In this document: one piece after another, positions 1 to 9,443 of the stretch
Layout of the letters: each line of letters starts with the position of its first letter
Numbering within the stretch: the stretch's first letter is position 1
DNA from: JBBEAM01 sp942491105
Lineage (GTDB): Bacteria; Pseudomonadota; Alphaproteobacteria; Kiloniellales; DSM-21159
Reading direction: 5' to 3'
NCBI GenBank assembly: GCA_942491105.1
Contig: CALNZX010000002.1
Location: 186,001 to 250,000 of the forward strand
Length of the DNA: 64,000 nt
Translations under genes and position numbers: made by a program
Notes under the pieces: model-generated
The model's input: the letters and a program-made list of their open reading frames with translations, nothing else
What the model was told of the DNA's origin: nothing
The model's database searches: none

Positions 1-78
1 AAGGAGGCGCCGGCCGGTCGCCCCTTCGCAGCCATATGAACGAAGTTTCGGCAGTGCTGTCTCGCTCCGCCGCGTCGG

Positions 79-96
79 ATCCGCCTAGCGGCGGAT
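79..96 (-). other. Short inverted repeat over the rpsO stop codon
   Basis: Seven-base arms (79-85 and 90-96) flank a four-base loop, and the rpsO TAG stop lies at the arm/loop junction. There is no T-run after it on the minus strand, so it is not a typical intrinsic terminator. It could mark an mRNA processing or stability point between rpsO and whatever lies beyond the window (pnp in many proteobacteria). Positions 1-78 hold nothing else I can support. Confidence 0.3.
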
Positions 97-354
97 TCCC
101 AAGCGTTCAATCAGGGTTTGGTAGCGCGGAGTGTCCTTCTTCTTCACATAATCCAGAAGACGACGGCGCTGGCCCACCATGACCAAAAGGCCGCGGCGGG
201 AGTGAAAATCCTTGGCGTGGGACTGCAGGTGCTCGGTGAGGTTCTTGATCCGCTCCGTGAGGATTGCGACCTGAACTTCCGGCGAACCCGTGTCGTCCGT
301 TTTGACGCCGTATTCCTTAATCAGTTCCTGCTTACGTTCCGCAGTGATCGACAT
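85..354 (-). CDS. rpsO: 30S ribosomal protein S15
   Basis: S15 is a primary 16S rRNA-binding protein of the 30S platform that helps form bridges to the 50S subunit. The 89-residue product has the usual length. It shows the family pattern of an N-terminal helix (MSITAERKQELI), the TGSPEVQVAILTERI segment, the HSRRGLLVMVGQRRRLLDY core and a C-terminal RLGIRR. It is the last visible gene of the rimP-nusA-ylxR-infB-rbfA-truB-rpsO run and starts 18 bases after truB. This is the common proteobacterial order, in which pnp would follow beyond the left edge. It is probably read from the rimP promoter and possibly also from an internal one that I did not find. Confidence 0.98.
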   Translation of the reverse strand: MSITAERKQELIKEYGVKTDDTGSPEVQVAILTERIKNLTEHLQSHAKDFHSRRGLLVMVGQRRRLLDYVKKKDTPRYQTLIERLGIRR

Positions 355-372
355 CGTGACTACCCTTTCATT

Positions 373-1299
373 CTAGAGATTGAGGACACGCACGGGGCGC
401 AGCTCTCCGGCCTCCAAACGGACGATCGCCACAGGCTTTCCTTCAGCCATGGCACAGATCGTATCTCCGCTCACGAGACCGTGGATTCGCTCCGCATTCG
501 ATCGCACAAGCATCGATATCGCCTGTCCGTTGCGGAGCCGCCGAGCCTCGGCGTCCGTCAAGACAACAGCCGGGATGTCGTCCAGCCCTGTCTCGACCGG
601 GAGTAACTTCTCCACGGCGGCGGCACAATCACTCAGCCGCTCGAGAGATTCAAGAGAAATCGCGCCGTCCTCGGTGAAGGGTCCAACGCTCAAGCGGCGC
701 AAGGCAACGACATGCGCGTGGCAGCCGAGCGCCTCGCCGAGGTCGCGCGCCAGCGAGCGCACGTAGGTGCCCTTGCCGCAGCGCGCCTCGAACACGGCGT
801 GATCGGCATCGGGACGTTCGAGCAATTCCAGGCTATCGACCCGCACTGGCCGGGCCGCCAGGTCCACCGCCTCGCCGCCGCGCGCCAGGTCGTAGGCGCG
901 CTGGCCATCCACCTTGATGGCGGAGTAGCGCGGCGGAACCTGCGCGATATCGCCGACGAAACGGGGCAAAACGGCGAGGATCTCCGCCTCTTCGGGCCGT
1001 TGGTCGCTGGTCGCCTCGACCGCGCCCTCGGCGTCGTCGGTATCGCGCCGCTCGCCCCAACGCAGGGTGAAGCGGTAGGTCTTCGCGCCATCCATGACAT
1101 AGGAAACGGTTTTGGTGGCCTCGCCGAAGGCTAGCGGCAGAAGGCCCGTTGCCAAGGGGTCGAGCGTGCCGCCATGGCCGACCTTACGGGCGTCGAGCAG
1201 ATGGCGGACACGGTTGACGACGTCGCTCGAAGTCATGCCCGCCGGCTTGTCGATCACCAGCCAGCCATTGATCTCCTGGCCCTTACGCCTGCGGCTCAT
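373..1299 (-). CDS. truB: tRNA pseudouridine(55) synthase TruB
   Basis: Makes pseudouridine 55 in the T-arm of nearly all tRNAs and also acts as a tRNA chaperone. The 308-residue protein has the N-terminal WLVIDKPAGMTS motif and the signature KVGHGGTLDPLATG. The catalytic Asp in that signature is about residue 47. The later YVRSLARDLGE segment is also typical, and a PUA-like C-terminal part ends the protein. Its start overlaps the end of rbfA by 17 bases, so the two are probably translationally coupled. The gene lies in its usual place between rbfA and rpsO. Confidence 0.97.
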   Translation of the reverse strand: MSRRRKGQEINGWLVIDKPAGMTSSDVVNRVRHLLDARKVGHGGTLDPLATGLLPLAFGEATKTVSYVMDGAKTYRFTLRWGERRDTDDAEGAVEATSDQRPEEAEILAVLPRFVGDIAQVPPRYSAIKVDGQRAYDLARGGEAVDLAARPVRVDSLELLERPDADHAVFEARCGKGTYVRSLARDLGEALGCHAHVVALRRLSVGPFTEDGAISLESLERLSDCAAAVEKLLPVETGLDDIPAVVLTDAEARRLRNGQAISMLVRSNAERIHGLVSGDTICAMAEGKPVAIVRLEAGELRPVRVLNL

Positions 1300-1720
1300 C
1301 TTCGTCCTCCGCGGACTCTGCTTCGCTCTGTCCGGCGGAGTCCAGATCGCGGCGCACCCGGTCGCGCTGCAGCACGGAGTCGATACGGCTTGCCTCGTCG
1401 AAGGAGCGATCCGGCTGAAAGCTCAAGCTGGGCAGGCTGCGCAGGCGCAGCTCGCGGCCCAGCTCACGGCGCAGGAAGGGCGCCGCGCGGGTCAATGCCG
1501 CGACCGTGGTCTCCATGCCCGCGCCGCCGAGCGGCGTAACGAAGGCAGTGGCGTTGCGCAGGTCGGGACTGATCCGCACCTCGGTCACCGTGATGGTGGT
1601 GCCGATCAAATCGGGATCGCGCAGATGCCCACGCGCCAGCACCTCGGCGAGCACGTGCCGAATTTCTTCGCCAACGCGCAGCTGACGCTGGCTCGGCGCC
1701 TTGGAGGATTGCCGGGTCAT
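1283..1720 (-). CDS. rbfA: Ribosome-binding factor A
   Basis: RbfA is a KH-like protein that binds the 30S neck near helix 1 of 16S rRNA and assists late 30S maturation, especially in the cold. The 145-residue product has the typical opening (SQRQLRVGEEIRHVLAEVL) and the DPDLIGTTITVTEVRISPDLRNATAFV core. An acidic C-terminal tail (SEAESAEDEDEPQA) is of the kind seen in alphaproteobacteria. It sits 57 bases after infB and overlaps truB by 17 bases, consistent with one transcript. Confidence 0.96.
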   Translation of the reverse strand: MTRQSSKAPSQRQLRVGEEIRHVLAEVLARGHLRDPDLIGTTITVTEVRISPDLRNATAFVTPLGGAGMETTVAALTRAAPFLRRELGRELRLRSLPSLSFQPDRSFDEASRIDSVLQRDRVRRDLDSAGQSEAESAEDEDEPQA

Positions 1721-1777
1721 GGCCCTATTTCCTGGCCTTGGGCATCAAAAATCGACGCAAGAGGAGGTCGAAACGGA

Positions 1778-4348
1778 TCAGAGCGTGCGCGCGGTCTCGA
1801 CGAGCTCGTAACACTCGATCTGATCGCCAACCTGGATGTCCTGATAGTTTTCAAAGGCCATGCCGCACTCGTAGCCGCTCTGCACCTCCTTCACCTCGTC
1901 CTTGAACCGCTTCAGCGTCTTCAAGGCGCCGTCGTGGATCACAACGTTGTCGCGCAGCAACCGGACCTTGGCGCCGCGTTTGACCGTGCCTTCGGTGATG
2001 TAGCAGCCCGCGACCTTGCCGGCCTTGGTGATGTTGAAGACATCGCGGATTTCGGCATAGCCGAGGAACTTCTCGTTCTGCTCCGGCGAAAGGTGCCCGG
2101 ACATGGCATCGCGGATGTCGTCGATCACGTTGTAGATGATCGAGTAGTAGCGGATATCCACGCCGTCGCGCTTCGCCAGCTCGCGCGCCTGGGCGTTGGC
2201 CCGGACGTTGAAGGCGATGATCACGGCATTGGAAGCGCGCGCCAGGGTCACGTCGGACTCGTTGATCCCGCCAACACCGGCATGCAGCACGCGGGCCTCG
2301 ACCTCTTCCGTGCCCAGCTTCTCGAGGGCGCCTTGAATGGCTTCCAGGGAGCCGTGCACATCGGACTTGATGACCACGGGAACGCCGACAGCCTCGCCGT
2401 CCTTGATCTTCGAGAGCATCTGCTCGAGCGTGCCGCGGCCCTGGGAGGCCATCTCCGCCGTGCGCTTCTTATCGGAGCGGAAATCGGCGATCTCACGGGC
2501 CTGGGTCTCGTCGTCGACGACCACGAAATCCTCGCCCGCCAGCGGCGTGCCCGTCAGCCCCAGTACCTCGACCGGGACCGAGGGACCCGCGGAATCCGTC
2601 TTTTCGCCGCGATAATCGAGCAGCGCGCGAACGCGGCCGGACTCGCTGCCGGCGACGAAGGCGTCGCCGACGTTGAGGGTCCCGCTCTTGACCAGCACCG
2701 TGGCCACGGAACCGCGGCCCTGTTCCAGCTTGGCTTCGACGATCACGCCCTGGGCGCGGCGGCTGGGATCGGCCTTGAGTTCCAGCAGCTCGGCCTGCAG
2801 CAGGATCGCTTCCTCCAGGTTCCCCAGCCCTTCGCCGCTCACCGCGGAAACCGGGATGCACTGGATTTCACCGCCCATGTTTTCGGGCACCAAGTCGTAC
2901 TGCAGCAGCTCGGTCATGACCTTGTTGGGGTCGGCGTCCGGCTTGTCGATTTTGTTGATGGCGACGATGATCGGAACTTCCGCCGCCTTGGCATGGCTGA
3001 TCGCCTCCTTGGTCTGCTCCATCACGCCATCGTCCGCCGCGACCACCAGCACCACGATGTCGGTGACGTCGGCGCCGCGCGAGCGCATCTCGGTAAAGGC
3101 GGCATGGCCCGGCGTATCGATGAAGGTGATCTTGGCGCCCGAAGACACCTCGATCTGATAGGCGCCGATGTGCTGCGTGATACCGCCGGCCTCGTGGGCC
3201 GCCACGTCGGTCTTGCGCAGCGCGTCGAGCAGCGAGGTCTTGCCGTGATCGACATGGCCCATCACGGTAACGATCGGCGCGCGGGAAATCTGCTTGGAGG
3301 GATCGTCGCCCTCGCTCTTCAGGCCGATTTCGATATCCTCGTCGGATACGCGCTTGGATCGGTGACCGAATTCCTCCACCACCAGCTCGGCGGTATCGGC
3401 GTCGATGGTCTGGGTGATGGTCGCCATCACGCCCATCTTCATCAGGGTCTTGACCACTTCGCCGCCACGCTCGGCCATGCGATTGGCCAGTTCCTGGACC
3501 GTGATCGCCTCGGGGATGGTAACCTCGCGTATCACTTTCTTATGCTCCTGCAGCGCTTCGCGCGCCCGCTCTTTTTCGCGTTCGCGCTGACGCTTCAGCG
3601 CGGCCATGGAGCGTACGCGCTCGCGGCCTTGTTCATCGTCTTCCAGCGCCTGGGTAATGGTGAGCTTGCCCTGGCGGCGGCGCGGTTCGCCGCGGCTGCG
3701 CGGCGGTGCCAGCTTGCCGGGCTTGGCGACCCGCTCCTGCTCTTTTTCCTTTTCCTTCTTGCGGTTGCGCGCATCCTCGTCGGACAGCGGCTCGGCCACA
3801 GCGGCGACGGCGGGCGCCTCCTCGGCCTGGGCCGTTTCCGCGGGCGCCGCGGGCGCAGCGGGCTCCTCGCCGGCTTCGCGTTTTTCGCGCCCGGCGCGCG
3901 CCGCATCCGATTCGGCGTCCTGCTTCTCGCGCTCGGCTTCCCGGGCCTTGCGCTCCTCGGCCTCGCGCGCTTCGCGCTCGGCGCGTTCCGCGGCTTCCTG
4001 TTCCCGCCGTTCCTTATCTTCCTTGGCCTGATCCAGGGCGCGCAGACGCGCTTCCCGCTCGGCCGGCGTCAAGCCCTTGAGGCTGTCGTGCAGCGCCTTC
4101 TCGCTCTGCTGCTCGAAGACCGCCTCGGCCTCGCTCGATGCCGCGCCGCGTACTTCGCTCATGCGGCCGCCGTCGCCGGCCTTATAGACGCGCTTGCGCT
4201 TGACCTCGACCTCGACGGTCTTGGAGCGTCCATGGCTGAAGCTCTGCTGAACCGGACCCTTCTTGACGGTCTTGTTCAGCTCCAGCTTCCCCGGCCGGTT
4301 CAGCTTAAGGGGCTTCTTGTCCGCGTCTTTGTCTTTGGTCGTCGTCAT
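1778..4348 (-). CDS. infB: Translation initiation factor IF-2
   Basis: A GTPase that brings fMet-tRNA to the 30S subunit and promotes subunit joining. The 856-residue reading from the ATG at 4348 has a lysine-rich N-terminus, and a long charged coiled-coil of Glu/Arg/Ala repeats follows (about residues 90-260). The G domain carries GHVDHGKTS (about 362), DTPGHAAF (about 412) and NKID (about 464). Domains II, III and C follow, ending in QDIQVGDQIECYE. An in-frame start exists upstream at 4420 but lies inside ylxR. The ATG at 4348, four bases after the ylxR stop, is more likely. Proteobacterial infB often has internal starts giving shorter isoforms; I did not resolve any here. Confidence 0.98.
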   Translation of the reverse strand: MTTTKDKDADKKPLKLNRPGKLELNKTVKKGPVQQSFSHGRSKTVEVEVKRKRVYKAGDGGRMSEVRGAASSEAEAVFEQQSEKALHDSLKGLTPAEREARLRALDQAKEDKERREQEAAERAEREAREAEERKAREAEREKQDAESDAARAGREKREAGEEPAAPAAPAETAQAEEAPAVAAVAEPLSDEDARNRKKEKEKEQERVAKPGKLAPPRSRGEPRRRQGKLTITQALEDDEQGRERVRSMAALKRQREREKERAREALQEHKKVIREVTIPEAITVQELANRMAERGGEVVKTLMKMGVMATITQTIDADTAELVVEEFGHRSKRVSDEDIEIGLKSEGDDPSKQISRAPIVTVMGHVDHGKTSLLDALRKTDVAAHEAGGITQHIGAYQIEVSSGAKITFIDTPGHAAFTEMRSRGADVTDIVVLVVAADDGVMEQTKEAISHAKAAEVPIIVAINKIDKPDADPNKVMTELLQYDLVPENMGGEIQCIPVSAVSGEGLGNLEEAILLQAELLELKADPSRRAQGVIVEAKLEQGRGSVATVLVKSGTLNVGDAFVAGSESGRVRALLDYRGEKTDSAGPSVPVEVLGLTGTPLAGEDFVVVDDETQAREIADFRSDKKRTAEMASQGRGTLEQMLSKIKDGEAVGVPVVIKSDVHGSLEAIQGALEKLGTEEVEARVLHAGVGGINESDVTLARASNAVIIAFNVRANAQARELAKRDGVDIRYYSIIYNVIDDIRDAMSGHLSPEQNEKFLGYAEIRDVFNITKAGKVAGCYITEGTVKRGAKVRLLRDNVVIHDGALKTLKRFKDEVKEVQSGYECGMAFENYQDIQVGDQIECYELVETARTL

Positions 4349-4352
4349 ATCT

Positions 4353-5036
4353 TCAAGCGCTTTCCGTCGTCTTGTCTTCTGGCGTCGATGCCATGGGATT
4401 GCGGCCCGCACCCCGATCACTGCTCAGAGCCATAAAGCGGGCAAGCTCGCGATTCAACCGCTGCGCCAAACCGCCGGGTTCGATGGCGACATGCACCGCC
4501 TGTTCCCGCCCCAGGGCCGCTCCCAAGTCTGTCGCGGGCAGAACTCTATAGATGTTAATGCCGGGCCGCACGCCCTCCGCGAGCCGGGCCAGCCGGCCGC
4601 AGCTATCCTCGGAACCATCCTCCGCCTGCAACAGCAGCGCGGCGGTTCCCGCTTCCAGACGCTGGCGAACCTTATCATGCCCGGCCACCAGCTCGCCGGC
4701 GCGGTTGGCCAGGGAGAGCAGCTCCAGCACGCGCTGGCGCAGCAGACCGCAGAGCCGCTGCTCGAGATCCTCGGGCAGCACGACACGCTGCCGCGCGGCC
4801 TTCGAGAACAGGTTCTTGGCCAAGGCCTTGCGCAGCAACGCGCGTTCCGCCGTCACCCACAGCCCCCGGCCAGGCAAGCGTTCCGCCAGATCCGGCACCA
4901 GCACCCCATCCGGCCCGACGACAAAGCGCAGCAAAGCCTGCTTCGGGCGAACCTCGCCCGAGGCAATGCAGCGCCGGTCCGGCGTCTTGGCCGGGCGGGC
5001 GGGCCTGCCGGTCTCTGTGGACATCGCGGTGAGCAT
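4353..5036 (-). CDS. ylxR: YlxR-family RNA-binding protein with L7Ae-like C-terminal domain
   Basis: The first 85 or so residues are the YlxR/DUF448 domain, with RRCIASGEVRPKQALLRFV and the GRGLWVTAERALLRKALAK segment. The C-terminal half (from about LLSLANRAGELVAGHDKV) resembles the L7Ae/L30e fold, a fusion common in alphaproteobacteria. Firmicute YlxR (RnpM) binds RNase P RNA; whether this protein does so is inference. It lies 12 bases after nusA and 4 before infB, the conserved location. The start is uncertain: ATG at 5036 (227 residues) or ATG at 5024. Neither has a convincing Shine-Dalgarno at ideal spacing. Confidence 0.9.
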   Translation of the reverse strand: MLTAMSTETGRPARPAKTPDRRCIASGEVRPKQALLRFVVGPDGVLVPDLAERLPGRGLWVTAERALLRKALAKNLFSKAARQRVVLPEDLEQRLCGLLRQRVLELLSLANRAGELVAGHDKVRQRLEAGTAALLLQAEDGSEDSCGRLARLAEGVRPGINIYRVLPATDLGAALGREQAVHVAIEPGGLAQRLNRELARFMALSSDRGAGRNPMASTPEDKTTESA

Positions 5037-5048
5037 GGCTGTGGCGTC

Positions 5049-6626
5049 TTACTCCTTGGTCTCGGCTTCGCTCGCGGCGTCTTCCCCGGGAGCTTCTTCG
5101 GCGCCTTCTCCGGCGGGCGCGGGCTCGTCGGCGAACCAATGGGCGCGCGCCGCCATGATAATGGCGTTGGTATCGTCCTCGCTCGGCGCGCGTTCGCCGA
5201 GCATCTCCATCAATTCATCGCTTGCCAGGTCGGCCAGATCGTCGAGCGTCTTAACGCCGTTCTCGCCAAGCGTCACCAGCATCGCCGCGTTCAGCCCCTC
5301 GATTTCGGCCACGGCGTCCTCGACACCGAGTTCGCGGCGCTTCTCTTCGTTGCGCTCGTTCTGCTCGTCGAGGAAGGTGCTGGCGCGATTGCGCAGCTCC
5401 TCGGCGACATCCTCGTCGAAGCCCTCGATCTCGGTCAGTTCCTCGACCGGCACGTAGGCCACCTGCTCGACGGAGGTGAAACCCTCCGCCACCAGGAGAT
5501 GGGCAATGACATCGTCGACGTCGAGAGCCTCGATGAACATCTGCGAGCGATTGTGGAATTCTTCCTGGCGGCGCTGCGACTCTTCTTCCTCGGTGAGGAT
5601 ATCGATTTCCCAGCCAGTCAGCTGAGAAGCCAGACGCACGTTCTGGCCGCGGCGGCCGATCGCCAGGGAAAGCTGTTCGTCGGGAACCACGACCTCGATC
5701 CGGCCCTGCTCCTCGTCCAGCACCACCTTGGTCACCTCGGCCGGGGCCAGGGCGTTGACCACGAAGGTCGCCGGGTCCTCCGACCAGGGAATGATGTCGA
5801 TCTTCTCGCCTTGCAGTTCCTGAACCACGGCCTGCACGCGGCTGCCGCGCATGCCGACGCAGGCGCCGACGGGGTCGACCGAGGAATCATAGGAGATCAC
5901 CGCGATCTTGGCGCGGCTGCCCGGATCGCGGGCCACCGACTTGATCTCGATGATACCGTCGTAGATCTCCGGCACTTCCTGGGCGAAGAGCTTGGCCATG
6001 AACTGCGGGTGGCTGCGCGACAGGAAAATCTGCGGTCCGCGGATTTCCTCGCGCACATCGTAGATGTAGGCGCGCACCCGGTCGCCGTTGCGCAGGGATT
6101 CCCGCGGCAGGCCCTCGTCGCGGCGCAGCAGGCCCTCGGCCCGGCCCAGGTCGACGGTGACGTTGCCGAATTCGTTGCGCTTGACGATGCCGTTGACGAT
6201 CTCGCCGACGCGGTCCTTGTACTCTTCGAACTGGCGGGCGCGCTCGGCCTCGCGGACCTTCTGCACGATCACCTGCTTGGCGGTCTGAGCGGCGATCCGG
6301 CCGAGGTCGATCGGCGGAAGATCGTCGATGAACTCGGTGCCGATCTCGGCTTCCTTGTCGCGGTGCTTGGCCTCGTCGAGCGTGATCTCGGTGAATTCGT
6401 TCTCCACCTCCTCGACCACGGTGACAAAGCGGCGCAGACGGATTTCGCCGGTTTTGCGGTCGATATCCGCGCGGATATCGTGTTCCTGCCCGTACTTGGC
6501 GCGGCCGGCCTTTTGAATGGCCTGTTCCATCGCCGTCAAGACTTCATCGGCTTCGATGCCTTTCTCGCGGGCGACGGCATCCGCCACCTGCAGCATTTCC
6601 GTCCGATAGAGCACATTCGCATCCAT
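5049..6626 (-). CDS. nusA: Transcription termination/antitermination factor NusA
   Basis: NusA binds RNA polymerase and nascent RNA, modulating pausing, termination and antitermination. The 525-residue reading has the N-terminal RNAP-binding domain and an S1 domain (around GDRVRAYIYDV). The two KH domains include FLSRSHPQFMAKLF and the AIGRRGQNVRLASQLTGW motif. Two acidic helix-hairpin-helix repeats typical of Gram-negative NusA come next, then an acidic tail. I place the start at the ATG at 6626, preceded by GAGGG. A TTG six codons upstream is possible but less likely. It follows rimP closely and may take part in controlling its own operon through the rimP leader. Confidence 0.97.
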   Translation of the reverse strand: MDANVLYRTEMLQVADAVAREKGIEADEVLTAMEQAIQKAGRAKYGQEHDIRADIDRKTGEIRLRRFVTVVEEVENEFTEITLDEAKHRDKEAEIGTEFIDDLPPIDLGRIAAQTAKQVIVQKVREAERARQFEEYKDRVGEIVNGIVKRNEFGNVTVDLGRAEGLLRRDEGLPRESLRNGDRVRAYIYDVREEIRGPQIFLSRSHPQFMAKLFAQEVPEIYDGIIEIKSVARDPGSRAKIAVISYDSSVDPVGACVGMRGSRVQAVVQELQGEKIDIIPWSEDPATFVVNALAPAEVTKVVLDEEQGRIEVVVPDEQLSLAIGRRGQNVRLASQLTGWEIDILTEEEESQRRQEEFHNRSQMFIEALDVDDVIAHLLVAEGFTSVEQVAYVPVEELTEIEGFDEDVAEELRNRASTFLDEQNERNEEKRRELGVEDAVAEIEGLNAAMLVTLGENGVKTLDDLADLASDELMEMLGERAPSEDDTNAIIMAARAHWFADEPAPAGEGAEEAPGEDAASEAETKE

Positions 6627-6667
6627 GCCTGATTCGTCCCTCAACTCATGTCGTCAGCATTGTTGAA

Positions 6668-7222
6668 CTACTGCGCGGTACTGGCGGCGATCAGGTCGTC
6701 CGTCAGTACCAGCTTGGCCTTCGCCAACTCGGCGAAGGAAACCCTCAACTCCCGCTCTCCCTCGTCGAGCAACAGCAGGATGGTATCGTCCTCGACCCCC
6801 TTGAGCCGTCCGCGAAAGCGGCGCCGGCCCTCGAAGGGCATGGTCAATTCGAGCTTCGCCTCGAAACCGGCGTAGCGCTCGAAATCCTTGAGCCGGGTCA
6901 AGGGGCGGTCGATCCCCGGCGAACTCACTTCCAGCACGTAGGCGCCGTGGATCGGATCCTCGACCTCGAGCAGCGCGGAAACCGCGCGGCTGATCTTGGC
7001 GCAATCCTCGACCGAGATCGTCCCGTCGGGCCGCTCGGCCATGATCTGCAGCACCTGCCGCTCGCCGCGCCCGGAGCCGGTCAGCTGCACGCGCACGATC
7101 TCGTAACCCATATCGATCAGGCTCGGGGCGATCAGGTTCTCGACCTCCGCCGCCTTGCCTTCGCTGGTCTTGCCGTTCGACTGTCCCGGCGTGGTCATCG
7201 CCGCGCCCGCATTGCCCGCCAT
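6668..7222 (-). CDS. rimP: Ribosome maturation factor RimP
   Basis: RimP assists assembly of the 30S subunit around S12 and S19. The 184-residue product has the family segments MGYEIVRVQL, VEDCAKISRAVSALLEVEDPI and YVLEVSSPGIDRPL, followed by an SH3-like C-terminal domain. I chose the ATG at 7222 because GGAG lies five bases upstream. A second in-frame ATG at 7198 has no such site. It is the first gene of the nusA-infB operon, with promoter and hairpin leader annotated separately. Confidence 0.95.
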   Translation of the reverse strand: MAGNAGAAMTTPGQSNGKTSEGKAAEVENLIAPSLIDMGYEIVRVQLTGSGRGERQVLQIMAERPDGTISVEDCAKISRAVSALLEVEDPIHGAYVLEVSSPGIDRPLTRLKDFERYAGFEAKLELTMPFEGRRRFRGRLKGVEDDTILLLLDEGERELRVSFAELAKAKLVLTDDLIAASTAQ

Positions 7223-7239
7223 GAACGCTCCGCTACAAC

Positions 7240-7266
7240 AAAAAATGGCGGGCGCCGGGCCCACCA
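7240..7266 (-). terminator. Intrinsic terminator-like hairpin in the rimP leader
   Basis: Read on the minus strand, eight-base arms (7259-7266 and 7246-7253, with one G-U pair) enclose a five-base loop. A run of six Ts (7240-7245) follows directly. This is a standard intrinsic terminator shape. It lies downstream of the predicted rimP promoter and only 17 bases before the rimP ATG, so it would act as an attenuator in the operon leader. It could also stop readthrough from trmB. Confidence 0.65.
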
Positions 7267-7275
7267 TCTTACTCT

Positions 7276-7302
7276 CGATGCCTCCTTAACGAGGACGCAT
7301 CG
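7276..7302 (-). other. First hairpin of the rimP leader
   Basis: Eleven-base arms (7276-7286 and 7292-7302) with a single mismatch enclose a five-base loop. It begins about eight bases after the expected transcription start and ends nine bases before the terminator hairpin. No T-run follows it. Its place suggests a protein-binding or antitermination element rather than a terminator, but this is inference. Confidence 0.5.
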
Positions 7303-7316
7303 CTATGGCTAAGGCG

Positions 7317-7345
7317 TATATACAGTTCCAGGGCAGGAATATCAA
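7317..7345 (-). promoter_or_regulatory. Housekeeping-type promoter of the rimP-nusA-infB operon
   Basis: On the minus strand TTGATA (7340-7345) and TATATA (7317-7322) are separated by exactly 17 bases, a near-consensus sigma-70 promoter. The start would fall near 7310, giving a leader of about 88 nucleotides that contains both hairpins. It lies in the gap between trmB and rimP. Confidence 0.7.
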
Positions 7346-7372
7346 GCGCTCCCGGCGCTGCACCCGGCCCGC

Positions 7373-8077
7373 TCAAGGGCGGCGCAGATAGCGCAGATAG
7401 GCCGGCTTGCGTCCGGCGTCGATGGCCTTGGCTTCGTAGCGGGTCTGCGGCCAGTCGTCCGGGCGGGCACGCCAATCCTCCGGCCCGCGCGCCAGCCATT
7501 GAAACGCGTCATGGCTCGACATTCGCTCGACCATCCACGGCAGGTAGGAGGCATCGTCGGTCGCCAGCCGCAGCTCCGCGCCCGGACGCAGCACGGTGGC
7601 AAGCCGATCGAGAGTCTCGCGCTGCACGATGCGGCGCTTGTGGTGGCGCGGCTTCGGCCAGGGATCGGGGAAGAGGATAAAAGCCCGGTCCAGACAAGCC
7701 TCCGGCAGTTTATCGAGCAGCAGTCTGGCGTCCTCGCGCCAGATACGGATGTTGGCAAGCTGCTTTTCCTCGATGTCGCGCAGCAGCGTGGCGATGCCAT
7801 TAAGGAAGATCTCGGCGCCGATAAACCCGGTCTTGGGATTGGCCTGCGCCTGCCAGGAAAGATGCTCGCCGCCGCCGAAACCGATTTCCAGCCAGACCTC
7901 CTCGGCGCTGGGGAACAGCGCCGCCGGATCGAGCTTACCGGCCGCGACGTCGAGCGCCAGGCGCGGCAGCAGCGCCTCGATCAGGCGCTCCTGATTTGGC
8001 TTCAGGGGCCGCCCCAGGCGGCGGCCGAAGACCCTGCGCTCTTTCGGCGCGCCGTCCGGCGGATCGCTTTGGGGCAT
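7373..8077 (-). CDS. trmB: tRNA (guanine-N7-)-methyltransferase TrmB
   Basis: Forms m7G46 in the variable loop of tRNAs using S-adenosylmethionine. The 234-residue reading has the SAM-binding motif EIGFGGGEH (about residues 64-72), GAEIFLNGI, and the signature FPDPWPKPRHHKRR. An RLATD strand and a C-terminal TRYEAKAIDAGR follow. The start is ambiguous: the ATG at 8077 lies 16 bases after metK, while a GTG at 8104 would overlap the metK end. Neither has a strong ribosome-binding site. It lies directly after metK, which makes its cosubstrate, so the two are probably co-transcribed. Confidence 0.95.
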   Translation of the reverse strand: MPQSDPPDGAPKERRVFGRRLGRPLKPNQERLIEALLPRLALDVAAGKLDPAALFPSAEEVWLEIGFGGGEHLSWQAQANPKTGFIGAEIFLNGIATLLRDIEEKQLANIRIWREDARLLLDKLPEACLDRAFILFPDPWPKPRHHKRRIVQRETLDRLATVLRPGAELRLATDDASYLPWMVERMSSHDAFQWLARGPEDWRARPDDWPQTRYEAKAIDAGRKPAYLRYLRRP

Positions 8078-8093
8078 CGGCGGCAAAGCGGGC

Positions 8094-9269
<1,176 letters not shown>

Positions 9270-9362
9270 GACCCATCCCCCTAGTTGCTAACGCCCATAG
9301 TGGCGCTGAAGCGTCGAAAACGCTGGATTCCAGAGACCGCCCGGAGCATCGGCGAGCGGTCC

Positions 9363-9378
9363 CGGCGCGAGAGCGCCG
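9363..9378 (-). other. Small perfect hairpin upstream of metK
   Basis: Six-base perfect GC arms (9363-9368 and 9373-9378) flank a four-base loop within the 174-base gap between lnt and metK. No T-run follows. It may be part of the metK leader or the 3' end of the lnt transcript. I see no clear promoter next to it. Confidence 0.3.
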
Positions 9379-9443
9379 TACTGTGCAGATTTGACCCCGC
9401 CGGCGCAAGATCGTTGTCATGATTTCACCCATCCCCACTCGCC

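Noticed and set aside
1112..4435. Very long open frame on the plus strand across infB, rbfA and ylxR
   Set aside because: It is the mirror of GC-rich minus-strand genes with clear family motifs. Its translation is low-complexity His/Leu/Gly-rich with no recognisable domain. The same holds for long antisense frames over nusA, murJ, glnD, mutS and dnaK.
9270..9443. SAM riboswitch upstream of metK
   Set aside because: I compared the gap by eye with what I remember of SAM-I, SAM-II and SAM/SAH motifs and found no conserved core. Only small GC hairpins are present. A covariance-model search would settle it.
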